The notes beneath the pieces are model-generated. The model saw only the letters and a program-made list of their open reading frames with translations, did not search any database and had not been told where the DNA came from. Positions 17,164-27,424 of a stretch of 64,000 nt of DNA are shown in pieces (within the stretch, counting starts at the first letter, position 1; every line of letters begins with the position of its first letter). The position numbers and the translations under genes were made by a program. Source of the DNA: JBMNEH01 sp050948665 (GTDB lineage: Bacteria > Bacillota > Clostridia > Christensenellales > UMGS416). Where the stretch lies: contig JBMNEH010000001.1 of NCBI GenBank assembly GCA_050948665.1, positions 62,001-126,000 on the forward strand, read 5' to 3'.

Positions 17164-20100
17164 GCCTTGGCCGCCGATACGGTCAACTGCATGCCGTCCA
17201 CCGAGAACGTCTCGGTTACCGAGGGTTCCTCTGTCAAGGGCGCTTCCACCGCCAGCAACTCGGCGTAGATCTCCTTTCGGTTCTCCTCCACCAGGCAGAG
17301 TAGCCTTTCATCCCCCTCCCAGCGCAGGGCGATACGGTCGGTCACCACAGTACCCATGGCGGGGTTTCTGCGCATATTCTGCACCTTGGAGATGATTTCC
17401 CGTACACGGCCCTCCCGAATCAGCGCGGGAGTCAGATTGGTGTCCAGCAGCACCGTCACCCCCCGGTCACAGGCGGAGACCAGCCCCTCCTTCTCCAGGG
17501 TGGAAACCAGCACATCCTCCTCAGTCAGGACAATGGGCCCGCCCTCCAGCGGCAATGTCACCGAGCCGGTCTCCCGGAGGGTCCTCATAAAGGCACAGCC
17601 GTCACAGTCTACCAGCCAGCCGCGGACCTCGTTCAGCCGCCTGCCCAGCCGGGGACCCAGCGTCCGCAACTGGGGTTTCAGGGAATAATCCACCAGATCC
17701 GAAGTGTCTTCCACAAAGAGCAGCTCCTTGACGTTCAGTTCGTCCCGTACAAGGGCGGCATAATCCTCCGGCAACGGCTGCCCCTGTATATACAGGGCGG
17801 CGCAGGGCTGCCGGTTTTTTAAAGCGGCGGTATTCCGGGCGGAACGGGCTAGGGTAACAATCTCCAATACCCGCTCCATATTCTCCTCCAGCTCCCGGTC
17901 GATCCGGCTGACATCGGCAACGGGATAATCGCAAAGATGTACCGATTTGGGAGCCTCCGGATCCACCGAGCATACAAGGTTCCGGTACATCGTTTCGGTC
18001 ATGAAGGGAACAAAGGGCGCCGCCAGCCGAGCCAGCCTCTCCAGAGCGGTGTATAGTGTCATATAAGCGTCCAGCTTATCCTGCCCCATGCCGGAAGCCC
18101 AGTACCTCTCCCGACCCCTGCGTACATACCAGTTGGACAACTCGTCCACGAAATCCGCCATCGCACGGCCGGCCTCGGTGATGCGGTAGTTTTCCAGATG
18201 GCCGTCCACTGCCTGTACCAGAGATTCCAGCCGGGAGAGCAACCAGCGGTCCATCACCCCCAGTTCCTTCCGGAGAGTGTGCTTTGTGGGATCAAACTCA
18301 TCGATATTTGCATAAAGAATGTAGAAAGCATAGGTGTTCCACAGGGTACCCATAAACTTCTGCTGGGCTTCCTTTACCGCGTCATTGGAGAATCGGCTGG
18401 GGAGCCAGGGCGCGCTGCCGACAAAGAAATACCAGCGTACGGCGTCGGCGCCCCGGGTATCCAGCACCGACCAGGGATCTACCACATTACCCTTATGCTT
18501 GGACATTTTGACGCCGTCCTTGTCTCCCACATGACCCAGCACAAGACAGTTTTTAAAGGACGCTTTGCCGAAGAGCAGCGTGGAGAGGGCAAGCAGGGTA
18601 TAAAACCAGCCCCGGGTCTGGTCGATGGCTTCGGAGATAAAGTCCGCCGGGAAATTTTCCTCAAACATCTCCTTGTTCTCAAAGGGATAGTGCCACTGGG
18701 CATAGGGCATGGACCCGGAATCGAACCAGCAGTCGGCAACCTCCGGGATACGGTGCATCTCCTTGCCGCAGTCCGGGCAGGTCAGTGTTACCCGGTCAAT
18801 ATAAGGGCGGTGGAGATCCATGCCGGGCGTCACGCCGTGACCCAGTTCTTCCAACTCCTTCCGGCTGCCGACGACATGGGTATGACCGCAGTCGCAAACC
18901 CAGACAGGGAGGGGTGTGCCCCAGTACCTCTCCCGGGAGATCGCCCAGTCGACAACATTGTCGATAAAATTGCCCATCCGGCCTTCCTTGATGGTTTCGG
19001 GGATCCAATTCACCGACCGGTTGCTGGCCTGGAGAGCCTCCTTCACCTGGGTCATGCGAATGAACCAGCCGGAGCGGGCATAGTAGATCAATGGCGTGTC
19101 GCACCGCCAGCAGAAGGGATAATCATGCTCGTAATCGGGCGCCGAAAACAGCCGGCCCGAAGATTCCAGGTTTTTCAGTATCAGCGGATCGGCATCCTTG
19201 CAGAACAACCCGTCCCAGGGGGTGCCGCCGCAGAGATTGCCCTGGTTGTCCACCTTTTGTACCAGGGGAAGGCCGTTGGCCATGCCGATCCGGGCGTCAT
19301 CGGCGCCAAAGCCGGGGGCGATATGCACAACGCCGGTACCGTCGGTCAGGGTAACATAATCGTCGGCCACCACAAACCAGGCTTTACCATTCACATCACC
19401 GAAATCCCAAAGAGGCTCATATTCCTTTCCCACAAGGGCGCTGCCCGGGAACCTTTCCAGCACCTCCGCCTGCTCCCCCAGCACCGAGGACACCAGTTCC
19501 CCGGCAAGGATATAGGTTTCCTCTCCCAGCGCCGCCCGGACGTACTCCTCATCCGCATTGACGCAGAGGGCCACGTTACTGGGCAGCGTCCAAGGAGTCG
19601 TGGTCCATACAAGGATGGAGGCCTCCTCCCCCCTGAGCTTGAACCGTACAATGGCGGAACGCTCCTTCACTTGCTTATAGCCCTGGGCTACCTCATGGCT
19701 GGCCAATGCCGTGCCGCAGCGAGGGCAGTAGGGCACCACCTTATAGCCCTTGTACAGCAGCCCCTTGTCGGCGATGGTTTTCAGAGCCCACCAGCCTGAC
19801 TCGATATAATCATTGTCATAGGTGATATAGGGGTTGTCCATATCAGCCCAGAAACCTACCCGTTCGCTGAGCCTCTCCCACTCGGACTTGTATTTCCAGA
19901 CGGATTCTTTGCACTTTTCGTTAAAGGCAGCCACGCCGTAGGCCTCGATCTGAGGCTTTCCGCTGAGGCCCAGCTCTTTCTCCACCTCCAGCTCCACCGG
20001 CAGGCCGTGGGTATCCCACCCGGCTTTGCGCAGCACCTTATACCCCTTCATGGTACGGTAACGGGGGATCAGGTCCTTGATGGCGCGGGTCAGCACATGG

Positions 20101-20273
20101 CCTACATGGGGCTGGCCGTTGGCGGTAGGCGGTCCATCATAGAAGGAAAAAACAGGGCAGCCTTCCCGGATACGAATGCTTTCCCGGAAAATATCCTCCT
20201 CCTTCCAGAAATCGGAAACCTCCTTTTCCCGTTCTACAAAATCCATACTGGTGGATACCGGCTTATACAACAT
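17160..20273 (-). CDS. ileS: Isoleucyl-tRNA synthetase
   Basis: A 1037-residue class I synthetase. The HIGH-type motif is PHVGH (about residues 57-61) and the KMSKS-type motif is KMSKH. The editing (CP1) domain lies between them, with the TTPWTLPSN segment. CPxCG-type zinc knuckles occur in the middle. Length and motif wording fit the IleRS2 (eukaryote-like) form, which in other bacteria is associated with mupirocin tolerance; here that is inference. The ATG is preceded by GAGG. A consensus promoter and a leader hairpin precede it, with no T-box. Confidence 0.97.
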   Translation of the reverse strand: MLYKPVSTSMDFVEREKEVSDFWKEEDIFRESIRIREGCPVFSFYDGPPTANGQPHVGHVLTRAIKDLIPRYRTMKGYKVLRKAGWDTHGLPVELEVEKELGLSGKPQIEAYGVAAFNEKCKESVWKYKSEWERLSERVGFWADMDNPYITYDNDYIESGWWALKTIADKGLLYKGYKVVPYCPRCGTALASHEVAQGYKQVKERSAIVRFKLRGEEASILVWTTTPWTLPSNVALCVNADEEYVRAALGEETYILAGELVSSVLGEQAEVLERFPGSALVGKEYEPLWDFGDVNGKAWFVVADDYVTLTDGTGVVHIAPGFGADDARIGMANGLPLVQKVDNQGNLCGGTPWDGLFCKDADPLILKNLESSGRLFSAPDYEHDYPFCWRCDTPLIYYARSGWFIRMTQVKEALQASNRSVNWIPETIKEGRMGNFIDNVVDWAISRERYWGTPLPVWVCDCGHTHVVGSRKELEELGHGVTPGMDLHRPYIDRVTLTCPDCGKEMHRIPEVADCWFDSGSMPYAQWHYPFENKEMFEENFPADFISEAIDQTRGWFYTLLALSTLLFGKASFKNCLVLGHVGDKDGVKMSKHKGNVVDPWSVLDTRGADAVRWYFFVGSAPWLPSRFSNDAVKEAQQKFMGTLWNTYAFYILYANIDEFDPTKHTLRKELGVMDRWLLSRLESLVQAVDGHLENYRITEAGRAMADFVDELSNWYVRRGRERYWASGMGQDKLDAYMTLYTALERLARLAAPFVPFMTETMYRNLVCSVDPEAPKSVHLCDYPVADVSRIDRELEENMERVLEIVTLARSARNTAALKNRQPCAALYIQGQPLPEDYAALVRDELNVKELLFVEDTSDLVDYSLKPQLRTLGPRLGRRLNEVRGWLVDCDGCAFMRTLRETGSVTLPLEGGPIVLTEEDVLVSTLEKEGLVSACDRGVTVLLDTNLTPALIREGRVREIISKVQNMRRNPAMGTVVTDRIALRWEGDERLLCLVEENRKEIYAELLAVEAPLTEEPSVTETFSVDGMQLTVSAAKA

Positions 20274-20286
20274 GCTGCAACCTCAT

Positions 20287-20350
20287 AAAAAAAGTCCTCC
20301 GAAACCCTTCGGAACCATATTATTATACAGGATTTCCCCCGGTATGTAAA
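20287..20350 (-). promoter_or_regulatory. ileS promoter and leader hairpin
   Basis: Minus strand TTTACA (20350-20345), 17-base spacer, TATAAT (20327-20322). The predicted start of transcription coincides with a TCCGAA/TTCGGA hairpin (20313-20298), followed by GGAC and seven T (20293-20287) before the coding region. The hairpin plus U-run resembles an attenuator or a 5' stabilising loop. The T-box sequence AGGGTGGNACCGCG is not present. Confidence 0.75.
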
Positions 20351-20599
20351 GGTTGAAACCCTTTCAACAGGGAGCGCCCGGGCCGCGAGGAACGGTTTCC
20401 GCCTCATCCGCCGTGCGTTGTGCGGCGCTCTCCCTCTCAAGCGGAGAAAAACGGGGAGACACCGGAGTGGAGAACTGCGAGCGCATATTCTATTTATAGG
20501 CACGAAAGTACGTTAAAAGCCTGCTTCTACATCTGGTTTTTTAAATCAAAATATCCTTTTTGTACTGGAATGAGCGGTAGAAATGGGCGTGAGCATATG

Positions 20600-21173
20600 G
20601 TATGCTTTTTTCAGAGATGACAAATATTTTGCAGTTAACTGGATTTTTCGAATTTCAGTAACACAATGAATGTATATCTTTCCTGAAAAAATTAAAGTTA
20701 AATCTTTAGGCTCAAAATTATTTGCAATCTTTTGGAAGTTTTCCGGCTCATTTTGGCGCATCCAGATAATCTTGGGCACGGTAAAACCCGCGAAGGCAAT
20801 GTTCGCAGTCAGTGCGGGCAGTTTATCTTTGCCGATGATGTTATTAAGGTAGTCCACCTCTTTGAATGTGTGCCCGTCGTTCCACAGGATAGCTGAACGA
20901 ATGATGCTGTTATTTTTGTCAAGCGTGACAAGGCCGTGCATTTGCCCGCCGGAGCTGATGCGCGCGACCTTGCGCTTCGTCAAAGTCGCGTATGAGCTCC
21001 GGAACGCCTGCCACGACTGCGTTCCACCCGTTCTCGGGCTTTTGCTTCGATCATCCGGGATGAGGGAACAGGTGAGGATACTCCTTTGTGACGGCGTTTA
21101 CGATCGCACCGCTCTCATCAACCAGAAGCGGTTTGCACGCCGATGTGCCTAAATCAATTCCAATATATAGCAT
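20600..21173 (-). pseudogene. Broken, truncated xylulokinase (FGGY family)
   Basis: The N-terminus reads as a sugar kinase: MLYIGIDLGTSACKPLLVDE from 21173, five bases after the GH3 stop. The reading frame is closed by TGA at 21053-21051, where the family has tryptophan (HPGW). After it, the same frame continues as KPENGWNAVVAGVPELIRDF, then shifts frame near 20965 to the conserved ISSGGQMHG stretch and ILWND, and degrades near 20690. The C-terminal two thirds, including the second ATP-binding lobe, are missing. It was the last gene of the transporter-GH2-GH3 operon and is surely inactive. Confidence 0.85.
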
Positions 21174-21177
21174 AAAA

Positions 21178-23628
21178 TCATCCCTGATACAGTTTATAAA
21201 TATGCGTTTCCAAAATGTCATTAAGAACATAGACGGCATTTTCGCGGAGCTTTTCCTCTTTAAGCGTACCGTTTTTCAGCGCTGCAAGGATCTTTTTGCG
21301 GTCAGAGGAAATGCCCGGCATCATAAGATCCACACCGGCATTCATTGCTTTGTCTGCATCCAGAAGATTTTTCTCGGTAACCCAATCTGTCATGATCTGG
21401 CCTTGATAACCCCATTCGCAACGTACTACCTTGGTTAGCAGATCATAGCTATGGGCGGTGTAAATGCCGTTGACCTTGTTGTAACTGCTCATAATCGCTT
21501 TGGGTGCGGCTTCCTTTATGGCAATCTCGAAAGCACGAATGTATATCTCACGAATGGTGCGCTGACTTACATTTTCCGAAACCCATCGGCGCTGCGTTTC
21601 CTGATTGTTGCAGCAAAAATGCTTCAGTGTTACGCCAAAGCCGGGTTTGCATTGTACGCCTCTGGTCACGGCAGCGGCCAATTTTCCCGCTAACAGCGGG
21701 TCCTCTGAATAGTATTCATAGTTTCTGCCGCAGAGGGGATTCCTGTGAATGTTGATTGCAGGAGCCAGCCAAACGGCAACGCCGAACTCTTCCATTTCAG
21801 CTCGGATAGCCATTCCCTCAGCTTCCAAAAGTGCTGTATTCCAACTCTGTGCCATGGAAAGGCCGGAGGGAAACGCTGTGGCGTACTGGTAAAGTTTTTT
21901 CCCCTTGGGATTGCCGAACATGACTTTTCTTGCTACCCAGGGAAGCATCTCCATAAATCGCATCACCGGCTTTACCATCCGAACCGTATTGCCGGTAATG
22001 ACGGATTCATCATACATTCGCAAACCGGCTGGACCGTCGCAATAGGCTACTGACGGCACGCCCTTTTTTTCCAGCTTGCCGGTTGTGAAACCACAGGCCC
22101 CCGGTACCATAAAAAAGCGGTTTTTCGGCAATGCAATATCAAGACCGGAGCCTACGCAGAGGTACGCCGCATCTTCGATGGACATGCTATCCAGAAGTTT
22201 CCGGCATTCCGGAGAAACGGCCTTTTTATGCGGTGCATAGTTGTGGGTAACGGTCTCAATATTATCTAGGTTCCAATAAATCACAGGAGCTATTGTTTCC
22301 GCTTCAGATCCGGTCGCCTGTAATTCTTCAAACTGACGTTGTTTGGGACAAATAGCATGATGGTGGGACAGAATTTTCTCGTCAGACAAACGCAGACAGG
22401 CAACAGTTTTCGTATTCCGGGAATGTTCACCCACCCGAATAATGTAGTCACCGGCTTCTAAGACATAGCAATTTCTGCTTTCATCGTAGCTCGCCAGTTC
22501 CTGCGGACCAAAGGAAACGATTATTGTCTGCTCATGCCCGGGGTTTAGTTCAGTGGTTTTTCCAAAGCCTGCCAGTCGCTGATATTCCTTGTGAATCGTT
22601 CCGACAGGACAGGATACATATACTTGCACCACTGCTTTCCCTGTATGATGACCGATATTTTTGACCTTGGCGGAAACGAACGCTGTCCCGTTTTGTGTTG
22701 TGACTGTAGTTTCCATGGAGAAGTTCGTATAGCTTAGACCATAGCCGAAGGGATACATTGGCTCCACGCCAAATGAATCAGCATAGCGATAGCCGACATA
22801 AATGCCCTCCTTGTAATCCTCGTTTTCTAAATCGCCGTTTAAAAGGCTGAATTCCCCGCCAAAGGGTACATCGGCATAGCTGTGGTACCATGTAGAAGTC
22901 AAGTGCCCGCTGGGGGCAACCTTACCGGTGAGCACATCAGCAAGGCCATGACCTCCCTCACCGCCCTGTTGTCCAAAATAAATAATAGCGTCTAAATTCA
23001 AATCTGAGAGAGGTGAAATATCTAAATAGCCACCCACATTGATTACAAGAACTGTTCTTGGAAAATGGTTCTTGCAAAAGCGGATGTTATCAATTTCCCG
23101 CTCTGTCAGACAATAGCTGCCGGGTGTAGAAGTGCGATCCACATTCTCGCCTGCCTGCCGAGAAAGCACATAGAAGCAAACTTTAGCGTCCGCATCCACG
23201 TCACTTTCCCGAATCTGTCTGCCTACCGGATTGTTAAATGGATGGGACAGAAGAAAAGGAACTGCGGAGAAGTTCAGGAATCCTGTACGTTTGCGCATAT
23301 CACGGGTATAATCATTCCGAGAGGCGGTCAGAAGTTCGTTGTATTCTTCCAGCCATGCTTTGCTGGTGAGAACAAAGCCTGCCGTTTCCATTCCTTCCCG
23401 AATAGATACCACATGGCGGGGATTTACTTCGCCAGAACCGGTGCCGCCTTTCACCGTGTGCTCCGCGCCCCCGCCAAACAGTGCCGCTACACAGGGGACG
23501 ATAGGCAAAATGCCGTTGTTTTTCAAAAGAACGATTCCTTCCCGGGCGCATTGCCGCGCCATATCGCGATTTCTTTGTTCCACCGCGGTTATTTCAGGAG
23601 TTTGCTTTGCGTATGTTTTAAACTTCAT
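21178..23628 (-). CDS. GH3 glycoside hydrolase with permuted domain order
   Basis: An 816-residue enzyme of family GH3, likely beta-glucosidase or beta-xylosidase. The domain order is reversed compared with standard GH3: the alpha/beta sandwich (REGIVLLKNNGILPI near residue 30) and fibronectin III-like domain come first, the TIM barrel comes last, with the nucleophile aspartate in MTDW (D748). Known permuted GH3 enzymes occur in rumen and gut clostridia. No signal peptide, so the substrate is imported. The start at 23628 has GGAG seven bases upstream and overlaps the GH2 gene by 11 bases, so they are coupled. Confidence 0.9.
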   Translation of the reverse strand: MKFKTYAKQTPEITAVEQRNRDMARQCAREGIVLLKNNGILPIVPCVAALFGGGAEHTVKGGTGSGEVNPRHVVSIREGMETAGFVLTSKAWLEEYNELLTASRNDYTRDMRKRTGFLNFSAVPFLLSHPFNNPVGRQIRESDVDADAKVCFYVLSRQAGENVDRTSTPGSYCLTEREIDNIRFCKNHFPRTVLVINVGGYLDISPLSDLNLDAIIYFGQQGGEGGHGLADVLTGKVAPSGHLTSTWYHSYADVPFGGEFSLLNGDLENEDYKEGIYVGYRYADSFGVEPMYPFGYGLSYTNFSMETTVTTQNGTAFVSAKVKNIGHHTGKAVVQVYVSCPVGTIHKEYQRLAGFGKTTELNPGHEQTIIVSFGPQELASYDESRNCYVLEAGDYIIRVGEHSRNTKTVACLRLSDEKILSHHHAICPKQRQFEELQATGSEAETIAPVIYWNLDNIETVTHNYAPHKKAVSPECRKLLDSMSIEDAAYLCVGSGLDIALPKNRFFMVPGACGFTTGKLEKKGVPSVAYCDGPAGLRMYDESVITGNTVRMVKPVMRFMEMLPWVARKVMFGNPKGKKLYQYATAFPSGLSMAQSWNTALLEAEGMAIRAEMEEFGVAVWLAPAINIHRNPLCGRNYEYYSEDPLLAGKLAAAVTRGVQCKPGFGVTLKHFCCNNQETQRRWVSENVSQRTIREIYIRAFEIAIKEAAPKAIMSSYNKVNGIYTAHSYDLLTKVVRCEWGYQGQIMTDWVTEKNLLDADKAMNAGVDLMMPGISSDRKKILAALKNGTLKEEKLRENAVYVLNDILETHIYKLYQG

Positions 23629-25969
23629 AGTATTTCTCCAATTCCAAACAGAACGTTTGGGAGTCAATGCCTTCTGCGGTGACTGTTACCTTTGCCGTAC
23701 CTGACTGTGTACCGGCACGCAAAATTGCCTGGGCATATCCAAGATGCGTGGTGCAGAAAAAATCAGTATAAGACTCCGGATTGCTGACTCGATCCGTACC
23801 CAATGCCTGTATGTCAATATTCTTTGTTTCCATACTGATTTTCACATTTCGGCTGCGGTACGGTGTGCCATATGCATCGGTGACGGCAATATCCACCCAC
23901 ACAAGACTTTGCCCGTCTGCATGTAAACGGTGGCGGCTGGGTGTAATGCGAAGCTGTGGAACACCGGAAGCAGACCGGATAGCCATAGTATCCAGTTTTT
24001 TGCCGCTTTTATCATAACCGACAGCAACCAGTTCACCGGGTCGCCATGGAAGCCGAAATCGGCAAACGGCCTTTTTCGACTTTCGCGTGCCGACTTTTTT
24101 CCCATTCAGCAACAGCCGTACATGATGTGCCGTTGTATAGACCTCCACATAGGCGATTTTGCCCTCACAGCCCGGCCAGTCCCAGCTTTCCACGGCATCC
24201 GTCATTCGCCAAGGAGATCGAGCACATTTTTCTCCGGCAAGTTCTACCGGGCGAACCGCTATTTTTAAAACCGGCTGTTTGCCGTAGCACGCCTGCGCAT
24301 AGTAGAGCATCGGGTCAGGGCGCCCTGTGATACTGATCACGCCGCAGCCGGCAGTCAGCATTGGATAAGGTTTCTGAAAGCCGCCTTTGTCATAGCGCCA
24401 AGCGCCAATGCCGGATTCACCCAAATAATCCCAAGCTGTCCAGATAAAGTCTCCGACGAGATAAGAGTGGGTTTCTATCCTTTTCCAAGTATCATACAGA
24501 CCGGGAATGTAGGTTTCCGAGCCCACAATAAGGCGCTGTGGATATTTTTTTCCATCTTTTATGTACCGTGCCGTGCCATAGTTATAGCCACATATGTCTA
24601 GCTTTGCAAAGGCAGCGCTTGTTGCTTTATCTGCAAAGGGTGCAAGGCTGACGATATTCTTAATGGTACTCAGATTCTCCATTATTGCATTGTACAAGGT
24701 GCTGCCGGACAATTTGGACATTCGGCTGTTTTCATCCTTCGCTTTATCTGCCATGCCTTCTCCGTCTTCGCTGTATATGCCGATCCCTTTTGAGATTAAT
24801 CCGTTCAAAAAGAGGTTGATGCCGCAGGTCACCGGCCGAGTGTCATCCAGACTGTGGGCCAGTTTTACCATTTCCTCTGTCAAAGCGATTCCCTGCTGTT
24901 GGGCAGTTTCTGAAACCTCATTGCCGATGGAGTAAAGAATCACACTAGGGTGATTCCGATCACGGTTGACCATAGCAGCAAAATCCATGCGATAGTTTTC
25001 TGCAAAATCTCGGGCATAGTCATACTTGGTCTTGGGCATATACCATTGGTCGAAAGCTTCATCCATCACATACATACCCAATTCATCACAAGCATCTAGC
25101 AACGCCTCGGAGCAAGGGTTGTGGGCGCATCGTATTGCATTAAAACCGGCTTCTTTCAAAATACGGACTTTCCTGTATTCCGCATCTCGGAATGCGCAAG
25201 CGCCCAACAAGCCATTGTCGTGGTGGATGCAGCCGCCGCGAAGTTTGACCGGCTTTCCGTTCACCAGCAGCCCGGTTCTTGCATTCCACTCAAGTTTACG
25301 AATACCAAAATACTGCGTAACGCTGTCTGTATCCGTTTTCACAGTACATTTGTAAAGTACGGGTGTTTCCGCACTCCAAAGTACGGCGTTGGGGATTATT
25401 ATTTTGCCGCAGCTACCCATATAGAGAGCGGTTTTTCCTTCTGATACGGTTACAGAAGCATCTTTTTCACTGCATGTCACTCGGATTGTAGGCGGTGCGT
25501 AGGATAATGTTTCAATCCGTAGATTGCGGATATGGTCTTTCTCCTTTACGATTAGCCAAACCGGACGATAAATACCGGAACCGGTGTACCATCGGGAATT
25601 TGGTTCGCCGGAATTATCTATTTCCACCCTTATATGATTCTCACCGGCTTTCAGACCAGTAAGTTCTAGTTCAAAAGGTGTATAGCCGTTGGCATGAGTT
25701 CCCAGCAGCACATGATTGAGCCAGACCCTGCTGTGCCGATAGACACCCTCAAAACGGATGGCGACATACTTGTTCTTCCACTCTTCAGAGGCGATAAGGC
25801 TGCGTTCATATACATATTTACCACCGGGAAAGTAACCGGTATTCTGTCCGTTTTTGCAATTGGCGTCCCTTTTTTCATGAATCATGGCATCATGGGGCAG
25901 ATCTACTATTTTGAAACCCGGTCGACCGGCAGAAGAAAAATGCCAGCCTAAATTCAAATCATATTTCAT
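23618..25969 (-). CDS. GH2 glycoside hydrolase (beta-galactosidase/glucuronidase-like)
   Basis: A 783-residue cytoplasmic GH2 enzyme. N-terminal jelly-roll sugar-binding domain (with GGKYVYERSL and the GxYRHSRVWLNH segment), immunoglobulin-like domain, TIM barrel, then extra C-terminal Ig-like domains. The acid/base is E351 in SIGNEVSE and the nucleophile E485 in VGSETYI. No signal peptide. It is 11 bases downstream of the MFS transporter gene, and the GH3 start is inside its end. The operon probably imports and cleaves a disaccharide or small glycoside; the sugar specificity is not readable. Confidence 0.92.
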   Translation of the reverse strand: MKYDLNLGWHFSSAGRPGFKIVDLPHDAMIHEKRDANCKNGQNTGYFPGGKYVYERSLIASEEWKNKYVAIRFEGVYRHSRVWLNHVLLGTHANGYTPFELELTGLKAGENHIRVEIDNSGEPNSRWYTGSGIYRPVWLIVKEKDHIRNLRIETLSYAPPTIRVTCSEKDASVTVSEGKTALYMGSCGKIIIPNAVLWSAETPVLYKCTVKTDTDSVTQYFGIRKLEWNARTGLLVNGKPVKLRGGCIHHDNGLLGACAFRDAEYRKVRILKEAGFNAIRCAHNPCSEALLDACDELGMYVMDEAFDQWYMPKTKYDYARDFAENYRMDFAAMVNRDRNHPSVILYSIGNEVSETAQQQGIALTEEMVKLAHSLDDTRPVTCGINLFLNGLISKGIGIYSEDGEGMADKAKDENSRMSKLSGSTLYNAIMENLSTIKNIVSLAPFADKATSAAFAKLDICGYNYGTARYIKDGKKYPQRLIVGSETYIPGLYDTWKRIETHSYLVGDFIWTAWDYLGESGIGAWRYDKGGFQKPYPMLTAGCGVISITGRPDPMLYYAQACYGKQPVLKIAVRPVELAGEKCARSPWRMTDAVESWDWPGCEGKIAYVEVYTTAHHVRLLLNGKKVGTRKSKKAVCRFRLPWRPGELVAVGYDKSGKKLDTMAIRSASGVPQLRITPSRHRLHADGQSLVWVDIAVTDAYGTPYRSRNVKISMETKNIDIQALGTDRVSNPESYTDFFCTTHLGYAQAILRAGTQSGTAKVTVTAEGIDSQTFCLELEKYYEV

Positions 25970-25980
25970 AGGTATAGGTA

Positions 25981-27384
25981 TTACAGATCCGCGAGATTCG
26001 TGCCGGCTGTGTCTTTTACCTTGAACATCAGGATCAGCAGGGAAACCGCTAACATGGGAATCACGCCCACGACACAGAGAATCCCTAACACATTGTAGTT
26101 GTCATGGGTCAAAAGCAATGTAATCACAGGCACCAGCATAGCAAGAAGTTTACTAACCATATTGGTTATGGTGCTGACAGACATCATAGATGCGCGCAGA
26201 TTGGTAGGCGTAGACTCTCCTGCCATAATGGTACAGGCATCGGTAACACCCCAGCTTGCGCCGCAGTAGAGTCCCACGGCAAGCCCCGCGACCACCGGCA
26301 TCCATTGCAGACTGCATCCCAAATAGAACAGCGCAAATCCTGCGAAGGAAAGCGCCGCCATAATGACAACCGCTTTCTTTCTTCCAATCTTATCGCTGAG
26401 AAAACCGTTGATAAAAGTCACCGCCGCAGCACCGAAAGGATAGTACATCAAAAGGGTCGTGACATCCTCCGTGCTGTAATATACATCCGCGATTTTTTCA
26501 TAATATTGCAGACCGAATGCGCCAAGGCCGAACACGACTACCGTGATGAATATCCAACGCAGTTGGGGGGTGTTGAAAGCATAACGGAAGGCCGCTCCCA
26601 CACCGCCCTGCGCATTTTTGGCTTTTTGTGCTTTGTCTTTTTCCTCCTTGGCGACACGGCGCTCTTCATCGGTCATTTTTAAGTAAGCAATGCGGCTTTC
26701 AAGAAATACATCGGATTCCCGGCAGCTGAATATGCAGAGCAGGCAAATGACGAGCCCCACTATGCTGGGAACGATATACACATGATTCCAGCGAGTGATA
26801 TCACTGCCCATAAATGCTTTGCGCATCATAGGAATCAGAACCACGGACAAAAGTCCTACCGCATTGATGACAGAAAAGTTGGTCGCTCTCTTTTTGGGGT
26901 CTGAGGTCTCCATAATAAATAGTACTTGTGTATCATTAGCAATGAAAAAATAGATTACTGCAGAAGCCAGAATATAAGTAACCGCGCCACCGATATTACC
27001 GATTTCACCGGCCAGATATACCGCCAACAGGCCCAGACCCATACCCAAAGTGTTGATGCACAACAGCAACTTTCTGCCATAGCGGTCTGCCAATGCTTTG
27101 TAAAATATAGAAAGGATCAAAATAGGCATAGAAAGAGCAGACAGCAAAGACATAATGCTCAGCCGGTCTTGGAACAAACCTACTGCAATTGCGGACTGCA
27201 TCTGGGTGTTTATAGTCGTGGCAATATTATCGATGCATTGAATCAACATCATCAGAAACAAAATATACAGACCGTATCCCTTCAATTTTGGCTTTTGTCG
27301 TTCTTTTTCCCATTTTTTCAGTTCTTTGGCTTCTCGGGCTTTATGTTTCCGGAGCATTTCAGGGTTTTCCTTTTTATTAATCAT
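25981..27384 (-). CDS. MFS sugar transporter
   Basis: A 467-residue major facilitator protein with about twelve membrane helices. The loop 2-3 signature ADRYGRKLLL and the second-half copy SDKIGRKKAV are intact. A charged, basic N-terminal tail of about 45 residues and a charged central loop (about residues 215-255) face the cytoplasm. The start at 27384 has AAAGGAG nine bases upstream; a longer frame begins at 27432 without support. It is the first gene of the sugar operon and is divergent from a TetR-type regulator, so it presumably imports the substrate of the GH2/GH3 enzymes. Confidence 0.9.
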   Translation of the reverse strand: MINKKENPEMLRKHKAREAKELKKWEKERQKPKLKGYGLYILFLMMLIQCIDNIATTINTQMQSAIAVGLFQDRLSIMSLLSALSMPILILSIFYKALADRYGRKLLLCINTLGMGLGLLAVYLAGEIGNIGGAVTYILASAVIYFFIANDTQVLFIMETSDPKKRATNFSVINAVGLLSVVLIPMMRKAFMGSDITRWNHVYIVPSIVGLVICLLCIFSCRESDVFLESRIAYLKMTDEERRVAKEEKDKAQKAKNAQGGVGAAFRYAFNTPQLRWIFITVVVFGLGAFGLQYYEKIADVYYSTEDVTTLLMYYPFGAAAVTFINGFLSDKIGRKKAVVIMAALSFAGFALFYLGCSLQWMPVVAGLAVGLYCGASWGVTDACTIMAGESTPTNLRASMMSVSTITNMVSKLLAMLVPVITLLLTHDNYNVLGILCVVGVIPMLAVSLLILMFKVKDTAGTNLADL

Positions 27385-27424
27385 TGTGACAACTCCTTTC
27401 CAGTCACAGAATATTAGTAAGTAG

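Noticed and set aside
18198..19799. Long plus-strand open frame of about 530 codons inside ileS
   Set aside because: Antisense frame kept open by high GC in ileS; no start signal or recognisable domain.
20274..20460. T-box riboswitch upstream of ileS
   Set aside because: The distance between promoter and start is too short and the T-box sequence is absent; only a short hairpin is present.
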